From the NCBI GenBank assembly GCA_029255605.1, contig JANLJF010000049.1, forward strand, positions 1-62,995: DNA of 62,995 bases, in the 5' to 3' direction. Positions 33,570 to 42,473 of this stretch are shown here, piece by piece; within the stretch, counting starts at the first letter, position 1, and every line of letters starts with the position of its first letter. Source of the DNA: Azovibrio restrictus (GTDB lineage Bacteria; Bacteroidota; Bacteroidia; Chitinophagales; Chitinophagaceae). The position numbers and the translations under genes are program-made. Below the pieces are notes generated by a model. The model saw nothing but the letters and a program-made list of their open reading frames with translations, did no database searches and was not told the origin of the DNA.

Positions 33570-33872
33570 ATGAATATCCGTCTCCTTGCATTGTTATTAC
33601 CTGCTGTTTGCTTTACGGCCTATGCTGGCGATAAGGGAAAGAAGCAAATTAAGAGCGATAAGAAAGTCACGCTCAGTGATGGAAATACGCTGTATCACGG
33701 TCATGTCATGTACACCCGCGATAGGGATACCGTTTCCAGCGATTCCTTATTGGTGCATCAGCATACCGGGCAAATGACATTTACCGGAAATGTAAACATG
33801 AAAACCTATAAGGTTACTAAAACCACCACCAGCATGACTACCGATAAGCTGGTCATAGAGAAAGAGGATTAA
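33570..33872 (+). CDS. Secreted OstA/LptA-like small protein
   Basis: 100 residues with a signal peptide (MNIRLLALLLPAVCFTAYA). The mature part has the beta-repeat look of the OstA/LptA lipopolysaccharide-transport fold: TLYHGHVMYTRDRDTVSSDSLLVHQHTGQMTFTGNVNMKTYK, i.e. strands of the DxLxxxxxTGxxxxxGNV type. It is too short for a full LptA and could be a periplasmic partner or an orphan beta-jellyroll piece. A TACGTTTT -7-like box lies at 33544-33551. Confidence 0.55.
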   Translation: MNIRLLALLLPAVCFTAYAGDKGKKQIKSDKKVTLSDGNTLYHGHVMYTRDRDTVSSDSLLVHQHTGQMTFTGNVNMKTYKVTKTTTSMTTDKLVIEKED

Positions 33873-33990
33873 TCCTCAGCTTGTTATAGCCTGCGACTAT
33901 ACATGTATATACATCTTTTTTCGTCGAAGGGTAAAATATTGCCGAAATTCGCATGACTGCCCCGGCAGCAGAAGCGGGCTATTGGTAAGT

Positions 33991-34878
33991 ATGCAAAGGA
34001 AAGATTTTTTAAAACTGGCGGCGGCAGCAGCTATTATGACGAGTTTATCAGGTTTCAGGAAATTTGCCGAAGGCCTTAATGAACAGGATGAGTTAATGCC
34101 CATCCTCTTTGTGGGCCACGGTTCTCCCACCAATGCTATCGAAGACAATGAGTTCAGCCTTCGCTGGCAGAAGATGGCAAAGGAAATACCGGTGCCTAAA
34201 GCGGTCATCATCGTGTCGGCTCACTGGCTTACACGCGGCACGTATATCACGGCCATGCCGCAGCCCAAAACCATTCACGATTTCGGGGGCTTCTCGCGCG
34301 AATTGTTTGAGGTACAATATCCAGCACCCGGCAGTCCCGCGTTGGCTAAAGAAACAGCATCGCTCATCACCACTACCAATGTAGGGCTCGATCATGATTG
34401 GGGGCTCGACCACGGTGCGTGGAGTGTCATCAAGCATATGTACCCCGATGCCAATATACCCGTATTGCAGTTGAGCATCGATTATCATAAGCCACCCATT
34501 TATCATTACGAATTGATAAAAGAATTAGCAGCGCTCCGCAAAAAAGGCGTGCTGATATTGGGCAGTGGTAATATGGTGCACAACCTCGGCATCATGCACC
34601 TGCCTAAGGGTTTTGAAGACATCAATAAAGAATATGGCTACGACTGGGCTATAGAGATGAACGAGATATTCAAGCAAAAGATTGCCAATGGCGACCATAT
34701 GGCACTGGTCAATTACGAAAAGCTGCATAAAGATGCGAACCTGGCCATACCTACGCCCGACCATTACTATCCGCTGCTTTATATCCTTGGCCTGCAGCGA
34801 AAAAATGAAGAACCAACTTTCTTCAACGATAAGGCTATTGCAGGCTCCCTTACCATGACATCGGTCAAGTTTAGCTAA
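33991..34878 (+). CDS. Extradiol dioxygenase, DODA/LigB family
   Basis: 295 residues. Four metal/catalytic histidines characteristic of the 4,5-DOPA dioxygenase (YgiD) family are present: H43 (VGHGSPTNAI), H78 (VSAHWLTRG), H197 (GNMVHNLG) and H258 (TPDHYYPLLY). The N-terminus MQRKDFLKLAAAAA followed by a hydrophobic core looks like a Tat or Sec signal, so the enzyme is probably exported; a single Arg (not RR) makes Tat uncertain. The ATG at 33991 is chosen over an in-frame TTG at 33982. Ends at a strong terminator. Confidence 0.85.
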   Translation: MQRKDFLKLAAAAAIMTSLSGFRKFAEGLNEQDELMPILFVGHGSPTNAIEDNEFSLRWQKMAKEIPVPKAVIIVSAHWLTRGTYITAMPQPKTIHDFGGFSRELFEVQYPAPGSPALAKETASLITTTNVGLDHDWGLDHGAWSVIKHMYPDANIPVLQLSIDYHKPPIYHYELIKELAALRKKGVLILGSGNMVHNLGIMHLPKGFEDINKEYGYDWAIEMNEIFKQKIANGDHMALVNYEKLHKDANLAIPTPDHYYPLLYILGLQRKNEEPTFFNDKAIAGSLTMTSVKFS

Positions 34879-34898
34879 ACGTTGTACATACATATTTT

Positions 34899-34940
34899 CA
34901 ACAGGCTTGTTATCAATGCGATAGCAAGCCTGTTGTCGTT
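34899..34940 (+). terminator. Terminator after the dioxygenase gene
   Basis: CAACAGGCTTG pairs with CAAGCCTGTTG (34925-34935) over a 15-nt loop and is followed by TCGTTTTT. Confidence 0.8.
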
Positions 34941-34989
34941 TTTAACCACATACCTACGGCTCTAAAATCCGTACTGGCTACATATGCTT

Positions 34990-35036
34990 TTGCGTAGTTC
35001 TACGCGTTGGCAACTCCGCCCGACAATGTTCCTTTG
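34990..35036 (+). promoter_or_regulatory. Palindromic operator plus -7-like box before the T9SS gene
   Basis: TTGCGTAGTTCTACGC (34990-35005) contains a 14-bp perfect palindrome (GCGTAG-TT-CTACGC, centre 34998.5). TTCCTTTG at 35029-35036 resembles the -7 consensus TAnnTTTG (7 of 8). The distance from TGCG to the box is 38 nt, identical to that at 54961-55006. The predicted centre lies near -44 relative to the transcript start, as for an activator. Confidence 0.6.
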
Positions 35037-35068
35037 CATCATATTCTTCAACACAAAAACGATAGCGT

Positions 35069-35569
35069 ATGAGAGCAATAACATTAACACTAAGCCTGCT
35101 GCTGGCCGCAGGTGCACTGCATGCACAGAGCATCGATCGCCGGGTCGTATCCTCCGCAGGCGGATATAGCAGCACCGCTTCGGTATCGGTAAGCAGCACG
35201 GTGGGCGAGGTAGCCATAGCTACCGTTACATCCGGCAGCTTCACCATCACACAGGGTTTTCAGCAGCCCGATGGCCTTTTCCCCAATGATGTAAAAAGTA
35301 CGGCATCCGTTGTGGTGGGTTATGAGTTGTATCCGAATCCGGCACAAAACAGCATCACCCTCAGCCTGAAAACGGATAACAACGCACTGCTGCATTTCTC
35401 CATTTACGATGCTGCTGGCCGCCTCATGCACAGGCAGCGCAATGTAACGGTAGAAAAGCAGTATAAACGCAGCATAGACCTTACGGGGTATAGCAGTGGC
35501 AATTACCTGCTACAAATTACAGATAGTAACGGCACACTGGCAAAAACCATCTCATTTACCAAACAATAA
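35069..35569 (+). CDS. Short T9SS sorting-domain protein
   Basis: 166 residues. A signal peptide (MRAITLTLSLLLAAGALHA) is followed by about 60 residues of Ser/Val-rich sequence and a C-terminal type A sorting domain (about 84-166: YELYPNPAQNSITLSL, FSIYDAAGRLM, YSSGNYLLQI). Such domains direct export through the type IX secretion system and are cleaved or anchored at the surface. The cargo part is only some 60 residues, so it may be a small surface protein or a decoy of the sorting machinery. The palindromic site at 34990 lies upstream. A tail-fibre-like gene follows after 45 bp. Confidence 0.82.
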   Translation: MRAITLTLSLLLAAGALHAQSIDRRVVSSAGGYSSTASVSVSSTVGEVAIATVTSGSFTITQGFQQPDGLFPNDVKSTASVVVGYELYPNPAQNSITLSLKTDNNALLHFSIYDAAGRLMHRQRNVTVEKQYKRSIDLTGYSSGNYLLQITDSNGTLAKTISFTKQ

Positions 35570-35614
35570 CCACAAAAAAACAATTAAACATTCATATTTA
35601 TTAAAACTAAAATT

Positions 35615-36784
35615 ATGAACAAGAAACTGAACATACTGGCGGCAGCGGCACTTAGCTGCATACTTTCTTTCTCCGCATCGGCGCAGGTACCTGCGGGTTT
35701 CAACTACCAGGCGGTAGTGCGCAATTCCGGCGGCACTTTGATAGCTTCTCAGAATGTAGGTGTTAAAATAACGGTGCAGGATGGTGCATCTGCAGCTTTG
35801 TACACAGAAGAACGCACGGTGATGACCACACCACAAGGCCTCCTGAATGTGCAGGTAGGTGATGGTACTGCTACTACAACAACAGGCAACCTTAGCAGTA
35901 TAGACTGGGGAAAAAGCGCTGCGAGCATGAAAGTAGAAATAGACCCTGCAGGTGGCACCAGCTATACAGATATGGGTACTTCTCCTTTTGCAAGCGTTCC
36001 GTATGCAAGGTTTTCCAATGGCCTGCAAGCAACCAGCAATGGTGGCCTGGGTGTAAGGGGTAGTAGTACATCAAACCTGTGGCTGGGCTTTTATGAAGCT
36101 GATGTTTATCGCGGTTATATAGGTAGCTATGCCGGTAAAAATGAAGACATGGACTTTGGTACCGGCGGTGGCAACACCTTGGGTAGCGTACACCTTACCG
36201 TAGCTGCAGTGCCTAAGGTTACAATAGACTCTATTGGTAACGTAGGTGTGGGCACCCGCTTTCCTAAATACAGGTTCCAGGTAGATGGTGTCACAGGTTC
36301 TTTTAATGATAATGGTATTCGTATTCAGAATACTTCGGTAAGCAGCGGATGGAGCTTATACGCATCAGCATCAGGTGCGTTGATAATAGGCCGTAGCGGC
36401 AACCTTGGCCAGTTTGACGGAGTATCGGGTGTTTATACTTCTTTGTCCGACCGCAGGGCTAAAACCAATATACAGGATGTAACGCCGGTATTGAGCAAGG
36501 TGATGACACTGGCGCCTAAAACATATCAATACAAAGTGCAGGGCAACCAGGAGTCAAAACAATACATCGGTTTCATTGCGCAGGATGTATATGATGTGTT
36601 CCCTCAGTTTGTAAGCGTAAATACTAACAATGATGGTAATGCTATGTTTGAAAACCAGATGGGTGTAGACTATGCCAGTATGAGCACTATCGCTATCAAG
36701 GCCATACAAGAGCAGCAGGCTATTATCGAGCAGTTAAAGGCACGCATCACAGCGCTGGAACAACAAGTAGCTAACCAGAAGTAG
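35615..36784 (+). CDS. Secreted tail-fibre/Peptidase_S74-domain protein
   Basis: 389 residues with a signal peptide (MNKKLNILAAAALSCILSFSASA). The N-terminal portion is beta-rich and repetitive. Residues about 277-360 are an intramolecular chaperone domain (SDRRAKTNIQDV, YIGFIAQDVYDVFPQFV), typical of phage tail spikes and of Bacteroidota surface proteins; the catalytic Ser/Lys dyad of S74 autoproteases is plausible at S278 and K283 but not proven. A coiled coil (AIQEQQAIIEQLKARITALEQQ) ends the protein, so it is probably trimeric. It lies directly after the T9SS gene and may be its partner (inference). Confidence 0.75.
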   Translation: MNKKLNILAAAALSCILSFSASAQVPAGFNYQAVVRNSGGTLIASQNVGVKITVQDGASAALYTEERTVMTTPQGLLNVQVGDGTATTTTGNLSSIDWGKSAASMKVEIDPAGGTSYTDMGTSPFASVPYARFSNGLQATSNGGLGVRGSSTSNLWLGFYEADVYRGYIGSYAGKNEDMDFGTGGGNTLGSVHLTVAAVPKVTIDSIGNVGVGTRFPKYRFQVDGVTGSFNDNGIRIQNTSVSSGWSLYASASGALIIGRSGNLGQFDGVSGVYTSLSDRRAKTNIQDVTPVLSKVMTLAPKTYQYKVQGNQESKQYIGFIAQDVYDVFPQFVSVNTNNDGNAMFENQMGVDYASMSTIAIKAIQEQQAIIEQLKARITALEQQVANQK

Positions 36785-36821
36785 TAATTACATATAGAAG
36801 GCCTGATGTTCCCATCAGCAA

Positions 36822-36854
36822 AAAAGGCATACTATCGCGTATGCCTTTTGTTTT
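36822..36854 (+). terminator. Terminator after the tail-fibre gene
   Basis: AAAAGGCATAC pairs with GTATGCCTTTT around TATCGC and runs into TTTTGTTTT, classic Rho-independent form. Confidence 0.85.
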
Positions 36855-36870
36855 ATAATAACTTAGATTC

Positions 36871-37320
36871 TTAATAAAACGGTCTTTCTAAAAAAAATAC
36901 TTTTATATTCTTTTTGAAATGGCGAGAACGTCTAATGTATCCGATAATTCCGGAAATGATTATAATCGCATGTAACCATATTTCAGGCCAATCAACAACC
37001 ATCATGTAGCACAAGAAAGCCATGACAATCAAAAGTATAAAAATAGCAAAGTTGTCAGGCCTGATATATCCCTTAATAACAGAGTTGGTGTCATCTACTT
37101 CTTTCAAATTAAACTCAAATACAAATGTCGATTCTACAGAAGAAGAAAACTGCAAAGGGGCGCGTTTAAAATATACTTTGTAGCCTTTCCGTCTTTTTTT
37201 TAAAATTACATTAGGGTGTATGTAGTCAAAAACAACCCGTTCATGTTTGGTGTGCGATTTGTAGTATGATTCTAACCTCTCCGTGATTTCTTTATAGCCT
37301 ATTCCGATGCTAAATTCCAT
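36871..37320 (-). CDS. Hypothetical two-helix membrane protein
   Basis: 149 residues. A soluble N-terminal half (about 1-85, with KKRRKGYKVYFKRAPLQFSSS) precedes two helices (about 91-109, NFAIFILLIVMAFLCYMM, and 115-130, WLHAIIIISGIIGYI). The C-terminus has a basic stretch then FFLERPFY. No family recognised. It lies on the minus strand, 26 bp from the DUF5362 gene's stop, and may be co-transcribed with it. Confidence 0.5.
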   Translation of the reverse strand: MEFSIGIGYKEITERLESYYKSHTKHERVVFDYIHPNVILKKRRKGYKVYFKRAPLQFSSSVESTFVFEFNLKEVDDTNSVIKGYIRPDNFAIFILLIVMAFLCYMMVVDWPEIWLHAIIIISGIIGYIRRSRHFKKNIKVFFLERPFY

Positions 37321-37346
37321 TGGGTTCCATCTTTAATCAATGCAAA

Positions 37347-37805
37347 TTACTGCGCTAATCCCGATGCCAGCCCCACTGTCAGTGCAAATATGATGACCAA
37401 TGCATAGATGCAGATGATAACTATCGTCCATATCCCCATGTATTTTAGCATGCCTTTCAGGTACCCCGTAGCTTGTGCAAAAATGTTGTGGTCATTTGCC
37501 TGCAGTGCCCTTTTAGTTAAGTTTGAAAATTTTAATAACGCATACACAGGGTAGAAGTAAATAGCTGCCAGGATAACATAAGAAACAGCAAAGAACGCAG
37601 GCGAAAGCGGGTAGCCCCCTTGTGCCGCCGAAATGGTAGCCATGAAGGCACCCATAAATAACCCGGCAGCAATCATTAGGCCCATCGTAACAAAGCCCAC
37701 CACCGCCAGGAATTTCCCCCAGCGGGCAGCTTCCAGCAGGTTATATTTAGCCGTCTCATTGATTACGGTTCCTTGGGTCGGTTGGTCATTCGGGTAGTTT
37801 AGCAT
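37347..37805 (-). CDS. DUF5362 family membrane protein
   Basis: 152 residues with four helices. The DUF5362 pattern is a short polar start (NYPNDQPTQG), helix GKFLAVVGFVTMGLMIAAGLFMGAF, helix AFFAVSYVILAAIYFYPVYAL, the conserved KFSNLTKRALQANDHNIFAQATGYLKGMLKYMG linker and a last helix. The ATG at 37805 is chosen because upstream codons run into the proS terminator. Function unknown. Confidence 0.7.
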   Translation of the reverse strand: MLNYPNDQPTQGTVINETAKYNLLEAARWGKFLAVVGFVTMGLMIAAGLFMGAFMATISAAQGGYPLSPAFFAVSYVILAAIYFYPVYALLKFSNLTKRALQANDHNIFAQATGYLKGMLKYMGIWTIVIICIYALVIIFALTVGLASGLAQ

Positions 37806-37848
37806 AGTAATTTGTTTGCCGAAAAATAGGCAACTCCTATTAAAAACA

Positions 37849-37875
37849 AAAGCCACAGCACTATGCTGTGGCTTT
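37849..37875 (-). terminator. Terminator of proS
   Basis: AAAGCCACAGCA pairs perfectly with TGCTGTGGCTTT around CTA, followed on the minus strand by TTTTGTTTTTA, 21 bp past the proS stop. Confidence 0.85.
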
Positions 37876-37895
37876 ATCAGTATGTTATACATTGA

Positions 37896-39377
37896 TTAGT
37901 ATGCCCTTGCAAACAGTACCCTTTGGGTAGAAGGGTTACCTGTCAATATACACTTGCCGGCTTCCTGCTTATTGTTCAGCGGTATGCAACGGATAGTGGC
38001 CTTTGTCAGCTCTTTTATCTTCTCTTCCGTTTCAGGTGTGCCATCCCAGTGTGCCGATATAAAGCCCGGTGTTTCGTCCAATGCTTTTACAAATTCGTCC
38101 CATGTATCTATGCTGCGCGTGTTCTCCTCGCGGAAAGCCAGCGCACGGTTAAACAGGTTGCTTTGTATTTCTTCCAGCAGTTGTGCTACATGGTCTATGA
38201 TGCCATCCAGGGAAACAGGCGCTTTCTCCTTTGTGTCCCTGCGTGCTACTTCCACCTGGTTGTTTTCCAGGTCGCGGGCACCCAATGCTATGCGCACGGG
38301 TACGCCTTTCAGTTCATACTCTGCAAACTTCCAGCCCGGGCGTGTGCTGTCATCATTGTCATATTTCACGCGTATGCCCTTAGCACGCAATTCTTTTATC
38401 AGTTGCGCAGCCTTATCGTCTATCTTCTGCCTGGCTTCCGCATCTTTATTGAAGATGGGTACGATAACCACCTGCAACGGCGCTATGCGTGGTGGCATTA
38501 CCAGCCCTTCATCATCGCTATGCGCCATCACCAGTGCGCCTATCAGGCGAGTAGATACCCCCCACGATGTGGCCCATACATATTCCATCGTATTGTCCTT
38601 GCTGGCAAATTTCACATCAAATGCCTTCGCAAAGTTCTGCCCCAGGAAGTGAGATGTGCCTGCCTGCAGGGCTTTACCATCCTGCATCAGTGCTTCTATG
38701 CAGTAGGTGTCTTCCGCACCGGCAAAGCGTTCGTTAGGTGTTTTTACACCACGTATCACCGGCAGCGCCATATACTCTTCAGCAAAGCGGGCATACACAT
38801 CCAGCATTTGTTCTGTTTCGGCTATCGCTTCTTCTTTGGTAGCGTGTGCCGTATGGCCTTCCTGCCACAGGAATTCGGCCGTGCGCAGAAACAGGCGTGT
38901 TCGCATTTCCCAGCGCACTACGTTGGCCCATTGGTTGATGAGCAACGGCAGGTCGCGGTAGCTTTGTATCCAGTTTTTATACGTATTCCAGATGATGGCT
39001 TCCGATGTGGGGCGCACCACCAGTTCTTCATCCAGTTTGGCCGCGGGGTCCACTATCAGTTTGCCTTTATTGTCCGGGTCGGTTTTCAGGCGGTAGTGGG
39101 TTACCACGGCGCACTCTTTGGCAAAGCCTTCTGCGTTTTTCTCCTCGGCTTCAAACAGGCTCTTGGGTACAAACAGGGGAAAGTAGGCATTCTGGTGCCC
39201 GGTTTCCTTAAACATGCGGTCGAGTACATCGCGCATGTTTTCCCAAAGTCCATACCCATATGGTTTAATCACCATGCATCCGCGCACGGCAGAATAGTCT
39301 GCCAAACCGCCCTTGAGAACCAGGTCATTGTACCATTGGGAATAATCCTGTTTACGAGATGTTAAAATATTGCTCAT
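37896..39377 (-). CDS. proS: Prolyl-tRNA synthetase, archaeal/eukaryotic-like short type
   Basis: 493 residues; class II synthetase that charges tRNA-Pro. Motif 2 region RPTSE (122-126) and the ATP/His loop [16 protein letters not shown] (163-178) are clear; the C-terminal anticodon-binding domain ([23 protein letters not shown]) is followed by a Zn-type C-terminal extension (RCIPLN...[20 protein letters not shown]). It lacks the bacterial editing insertion, so it belongs to the ProS type 3 group. Its terminator (37849) and the -7 box at 39426 bracket it as one unit. Confidence 0.95.
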   Translation of the reverse strand: MSNILTSRKQDYSQWYNDLVLKGGLADYSAVRGCMVIKPYGYGLWENMRDVLDRMFKETGHQNAYFPLFVPKSLFEAEEKNAEGFAKECAVVTHYRLKTDPDNKGKLIVDPAAKLDEELVVRPTSEAIIWNTYKNWIQSYRDLPLLINQWANVVRWEMRTRLFLRTAEFLWQEGHTAHATKEEAIAETEQMLDVYARFAEEYMALPVIRGVKTPNERFAGAEDTYCIEALMQDGKALQAGTSHFLGQNFAKAFDVKFASKDNTMEYVWATSWGVSTRLIGALVMAHSDDEGLVMPPRIAPLQVVIVPIFNKDAEARQKIDDKAAQLIKELRAKGIRVKYDNDDSTRPGWKFAEYELKGVPVRIALGARDLENNQVEVARRDTKEKAPVSLDGIIDHVAQLLEEIQSNLFNRALAFREENTRSIDTWDEFVKALDETPGFISAHWDGTPETEEKIKELTKATIRCIPLNNKQEAGKCILTGNPSTQRVLFARAY

Positions 39378-39425
39378 ATTAAACCTGGCATACTTTTAGA
39401 AGTCTATATCATTGGTCAGGTGGCG

Positions 39426-39433
39426 CAAAAGTA
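39426..39433 (-). promoter_or_regulatory. -7 element of proS
   Basis: Minus-strand TACTTTTG followed by CGCC. The predicted start near 39419 gives a leader of about 42 nt before the ATG at 39377. The -33 element is unclear. Confidence 0.55.
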
Positions 39434-39473
39434 CTAATTTCACTAAGCAATCTCACTCTAAAATCCACAAATA

Positions 39474-40724
39474 ATGAAACGTTTCGTTATAACCGGTCTG
39501 ATGCTCTTAGGGCTTGGATATACCCCGTCGTTTGCACAGAATAAAAACTACGACGATATATACTACAGCACCAAAGATGCACAAAGAGATGCGGCAGAAC
39601 AGAAGAAAATAGACGAAGAGAACGAACGTAAACGCCAGGAGCGCGAAGCTGCGCGCAGGGCACAGGAAGATGCAAATGGCAACTATTCCTACAACGGCAG
39701 CAGCAACGAAGACGATGCCTATATCGATTACGATGACGATAGTTACTACAGTAATCGTTTCCGTCGTTTCGGCTACGGTTCGTTCTACAATCCATATTGG
39801 GGCTACGACCCATGGTACGGCTATGGTGGTGCCTGGGGCTATGGCGCCGGCTGGGGTTGGGGCTACCAACCGGGCTGGAGTGTGAGCGTAGGCTGGGGTG
39901 GCCCTTACTGGTCATCGTACTGGGGCTGGAGCAACTGGTACGGTTATCCCGGCTTCTATAGCTACTGGAACTATCCTGGCTATGCCTGGGGTGGCTGGGG
40001 CGGCTATGGCGGCGGCTATTACAATGGCTACTGGGATGGCTACTACAACGGTATGTATGGTGGCGGCGCCGGTTATGTGCGCCCGGTATCTTACGGCCCG
40101 CGCACATCGCTCAACAGGTACACTACAAGCCCTCGTTCAAGCAGCGGCTTAAGGCAAAGCATGAATACAGCACCGGGGGGCAATACGCGCAGTGGCCTGC
40201 GCGAAGCACCGGCAAATACAAATAGCGGTGTACGCAACGGCAATACAGAGCCTATGCGCAGCGGAGACCGCAATATCGGCACGCAGCGCGATGGCAACCG
40301 TACGATAACGGCACCACGCAGTGGCTTGCCCGAAAACAGGGGTACCATACAAACAGCCCCTGCAGGCGACAGGGCACAACCGGTGCAACCGGCACAGCCA
40401 CAACGTGGCCGCTTCTTCAACAGCAATGAGAATGGCACGATAGAAAGCCGTCCGCAGCAAACCATGCCTTCACAGCAAATGGAGCAGCAGCGTTATGAAG
40501 CACCACGCCAGCAACAGCCGCCGCAGCAACAACAACGCTACGAAGCGCCGCGCCAGCAGCAACAACCGCAGCAGCGCTACGAACAGCCTCGTTACGAGCA
40601 GCGTTCAGCACCTACCCGCAGTTACGATAATGGCAATCGTGGCGGTTTTGGTGGTAGCCGTAGTGGTGGTGGTTTCAGTGGTGGTTCAGGTGGTGGCAGC
40701 CGCAGCAGCGGTGGCCGCAGGTAA
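39474..40724 (+). CDS. Secreted low-complexity Tyr/Gly/Trp- and Arg/Gln-rich protein
   Basis: 416 residues. Signal peptide (MKRFVITGLMLLGLGYTPSFA), then a charged helix (EQKKIDEENERKRQEREAAR), then about 110 residues made almost only of Gly, Tyr, Trp, Ser, Pro and Asn (about 95-205, such as YGYGGAWGYGAGWGWGY), then an Arg/Asn/Thr/Pro linker with repeats of SGLR/SGVR/NTEPMRSG, then Gln/Arg blocks QQRYEAPRQQQ, and a Gly/Ser/Arg tail (RGGFGGSRSGGGFSGG). The layout resembles prion-like or FUS-type phase-separating domains. A similar protein is annotated in other Bacteroidota next to proS (from memory, not verified). Divergent from proS; ends at a strong terminator. Confidence 0.7.
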   Translation: MKRFVITGLMLLGLGYTPSFAQNKNYDDIYYSTKDAQRDAAEQKKIDEENERKRQEREAARRAQEDANGNYSYNGSSNEDDAYIDYDDDSYYSNRFRRFGYGSFYNPYWGYDPWYGYGGAWGYGAGWGWGYQPGWSVSVGWGGPYWSSYWGWSNWYGYPGFYSYWNYPGYAWGGWGGYGGGYYNGYWDGYYNGMYGGGAGYVRPVSYGPRTSLNRYTTSPRSSSGLRQSMNTAPGGNTRSGLREAPANTNSGVRNGNTEPMRSGDRNIGTQRDGNRTITAPRSGLPENRGTIQTAPAGDRAQPVQPAQPQRGRFFNSNENGTIESRPQQTMPSQQMEQQRYEAPRQQQPPQQQQRYEAPRQQQQPQQRYEQPRYEQRSAPTRSYDNGNRGGFGGSRSGGGFSGGSGGGSRSSGGRR

Positions 40725-40753
40725 TGATGGTTTATGTTTATCTTTATAAAAGA

Positions 40754-40785
40754 AAATATCCTGCTTTATGGCAGGATATTTTTTT
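40754..40785 (+). terminator. Terminator after the low-complexity gene
   Basis: AAATATCCTGC pairs with GCAGGATATTT around TTTATG and continues as TTTTT. Confidence 0.9.
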
Positions 40786-40888
40786 AACATCTCATTTTTA
40801 ACATAGGTATAGAAATTGATTGCAGATATTTGTTAGCAATTGATTAAACATTAACACTATTTTTTTGTCATAGTTGAAAGCACTCATT

Positions 40889-42394
40889 ATGAATATCCGC
40901 CCTTACTTATTATCCGCTATATTATTGGGCGCAGGCGCAGCCGCCTTCGCACAGGATGAAACCGATGCATTGCGTTACTCGCACCTGTCGCCGCAGGGCA
41001 CGGCCCGCTCTATGGGCATAGGTGGGGCGCTGGGTTCCATAGGTGGCGATTTTTCTTCGCTCAGTGTCAATCCCGCAGGTATTGGTGTCTATCGCGGTTC
41101 CGAATTTACATTCACTCCTTCGCTGAAGCTGAACAATAGCAGTAGTACCTATACCGGCAGTGCTGCCGATGATAATGCCACGCGCTTCACTATCAATAAC
41201 CTGGGCCTGGTGCTTACCAGCGCCGCCCGCGGCAAGCGTTATGAAAAAAGTAAATGGAAATCTGTTTCCTTCGGCTTTGGCCTCAACCGCATTGCCGATT
41301 TCAGCAACAACTATACCTACAGCGGCTTCAATAATACCAGCAGCGCCAGCGAAATATTTGCTATCGATGCCAATAATTACCCGCTGGATACCTCAAATCT
41401 CAGCACCTTGGCAGGGTTGGGCTATGAGTCATTTCTTATAGATAAGTTTCAGGGTAATGAATGGGGAACCGTAGCCGACTGGCAGGGTGGCCTCAACCAG
41501 CAGCGCAGTGTCATTCAGAAAGGGGGCATCACAGATATGGCCATATCTTTTGGTGGCAACTATATGGAAAAGCTGATGCTGGGCGCTACGCTAGGTATTC
41601 CCGTTATCCGCTACAAACGCGAGGTGACCTATACCGAAAGCGATGCTTCTGGCAACACCAACAATTACTTTGATAATTTCCAGTACCGCGAAACGCTCAC
41701 GACTACCGGTAGTGGTGTCAACCTGAAACTGGGTGCTATCTATAAGCCTGCCGATGCCTTCCGCATAGGTTTGGCAGTGCACACACCTACCTATTTCGGG
41801 CTGAAGGATGTGCAAAACAGGACGGTAACTTCTAATACCGAAAACTTCAAGCGCGACCTGGGCTATGGCGATAATCCCGTCACCCGTGTAGATGCGCCCG
41901 AAAATATCTATGAATACAACTTGCTGACACCATGGCGCGGTGTAGTAAGTGCCACCGGCCTGTTTGGTAAATATGGTTTTATCACTGCCGATTACGAGTT
42001 TGTAAACTATGCTTCGGCCAGGTTCAATTTCGATGGCAACAACCGCGATTATCAAACCCTCATCAATCAAAGCATTAAGAATACATACAAGGCAGCCTCT
42101 ATACTGCGCGTAGGTGCAGAAGGCCGTATCGATGCCTTTTCTATCCGCCTGGGCTTTGGCTATTATGGCAACCCGTATAAAAATTCGGCTATTGATGGCA
42201 GCAGTATGACCTTCTCCGGTGGTGTAGGCTTCCGTTCAGAAAGCTGGTTTCTCGACCTCGGCTTCATGCACACCCAAAGCGAAAGCCAGGAAACACCATA
42301 TACACTGTCTTACATACCGCCTGTTACAGTACCTACTGCTACTATCAAAAACAGTTTCAATAACGTAGCACTTACATTAGGTTTCAGGTTCTAA
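40889..42394 (+). CDS. OmpP1/FadL-like outer-membrane transport protein
   Basis: 501 residues. A signal peptide (MNIRPYLLSAILLGAGAAAFA) precedes the FadL-type N-terminal hatch: GTARSMGIGGALGSIGGDFSSLSVNPAGIGVYRGSEF is the NPAG signature of the family. The rest is a 14-stranded-like barrel ending in a terminal Phe (LTLGFRF). Such proteins import hydrophobic substrates such as long-chain fatty acids; a link to the acyl-CoA ligase at 31728 is inference. The ATG at 40889 is chosen over an in-frame TTG at 40874. Confidence 0.88.
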   Translation: MNIRPYLLSAILLGAGAAAFAQDETDALRYSHLSPQGTARSMGIGGALGSIGGDFSSLSVNPAGIGVYRGSEFTFTPSLKLNNSSSTYTGSAADDNATRFTINNLGLVLTSAARGKRYEKSKWKSVSFGFGLNRIADFSNNYTYSGFNNTSSASEIFAIDANNYPLDTSNLSTLAGLGYESFLIDKFQGNEWGTVADWQGGLNQQRSVIQKGGITDMAISFGGNYMEKLMLGATLGIPVIRYKREVTYTESDASGNTNNYFDNFQYRETLTTTGSGVNLKLGAIYKPADAFRIGLAVHTPTYFGLKDVQNRTVTSNTENFKRDLGYGDNPVTRVDAPENIYEYNLLTPWRGVVSATGLFGKYGFITADYEFVNYASARFNFDGNNRDYQTLINQSIKNTYKAASILRVGAEGRIDAFSIRLGFGYYGNPYKNSAIDGSSMTFSGGVGFRSESWFLDLGFMHTQSESQETPYTLSYIPPVTVPTATIKNSFNNVALTLGFRF

Positions 42395-42434
42395 AAAAAT
42401 ATTTTAATGCAGCACACGCTAATTAATTCATAAC

Positions 42435-42462
42435 AAAAAGGCACCGCATAGGTGCCTTTTTT
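42435..42462. terminator. Bidirectional terminator
   Basis: AAAAAGGCACC pairs with GGTGCCTTTTT around GCATA. The A/T arms make it work for both the barrel gene (+) and the 38-residue gene (-). Confidence 0.85.
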
Positions 42463-42473
42463 GTAAATAATGA

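Noticed and set aside
37923-39365. 480-codon open frame antisense to proS
   Set aside because: proS motifs are unmistakable on the other strand; the antisense reading is low in sense and explained by codon bias.
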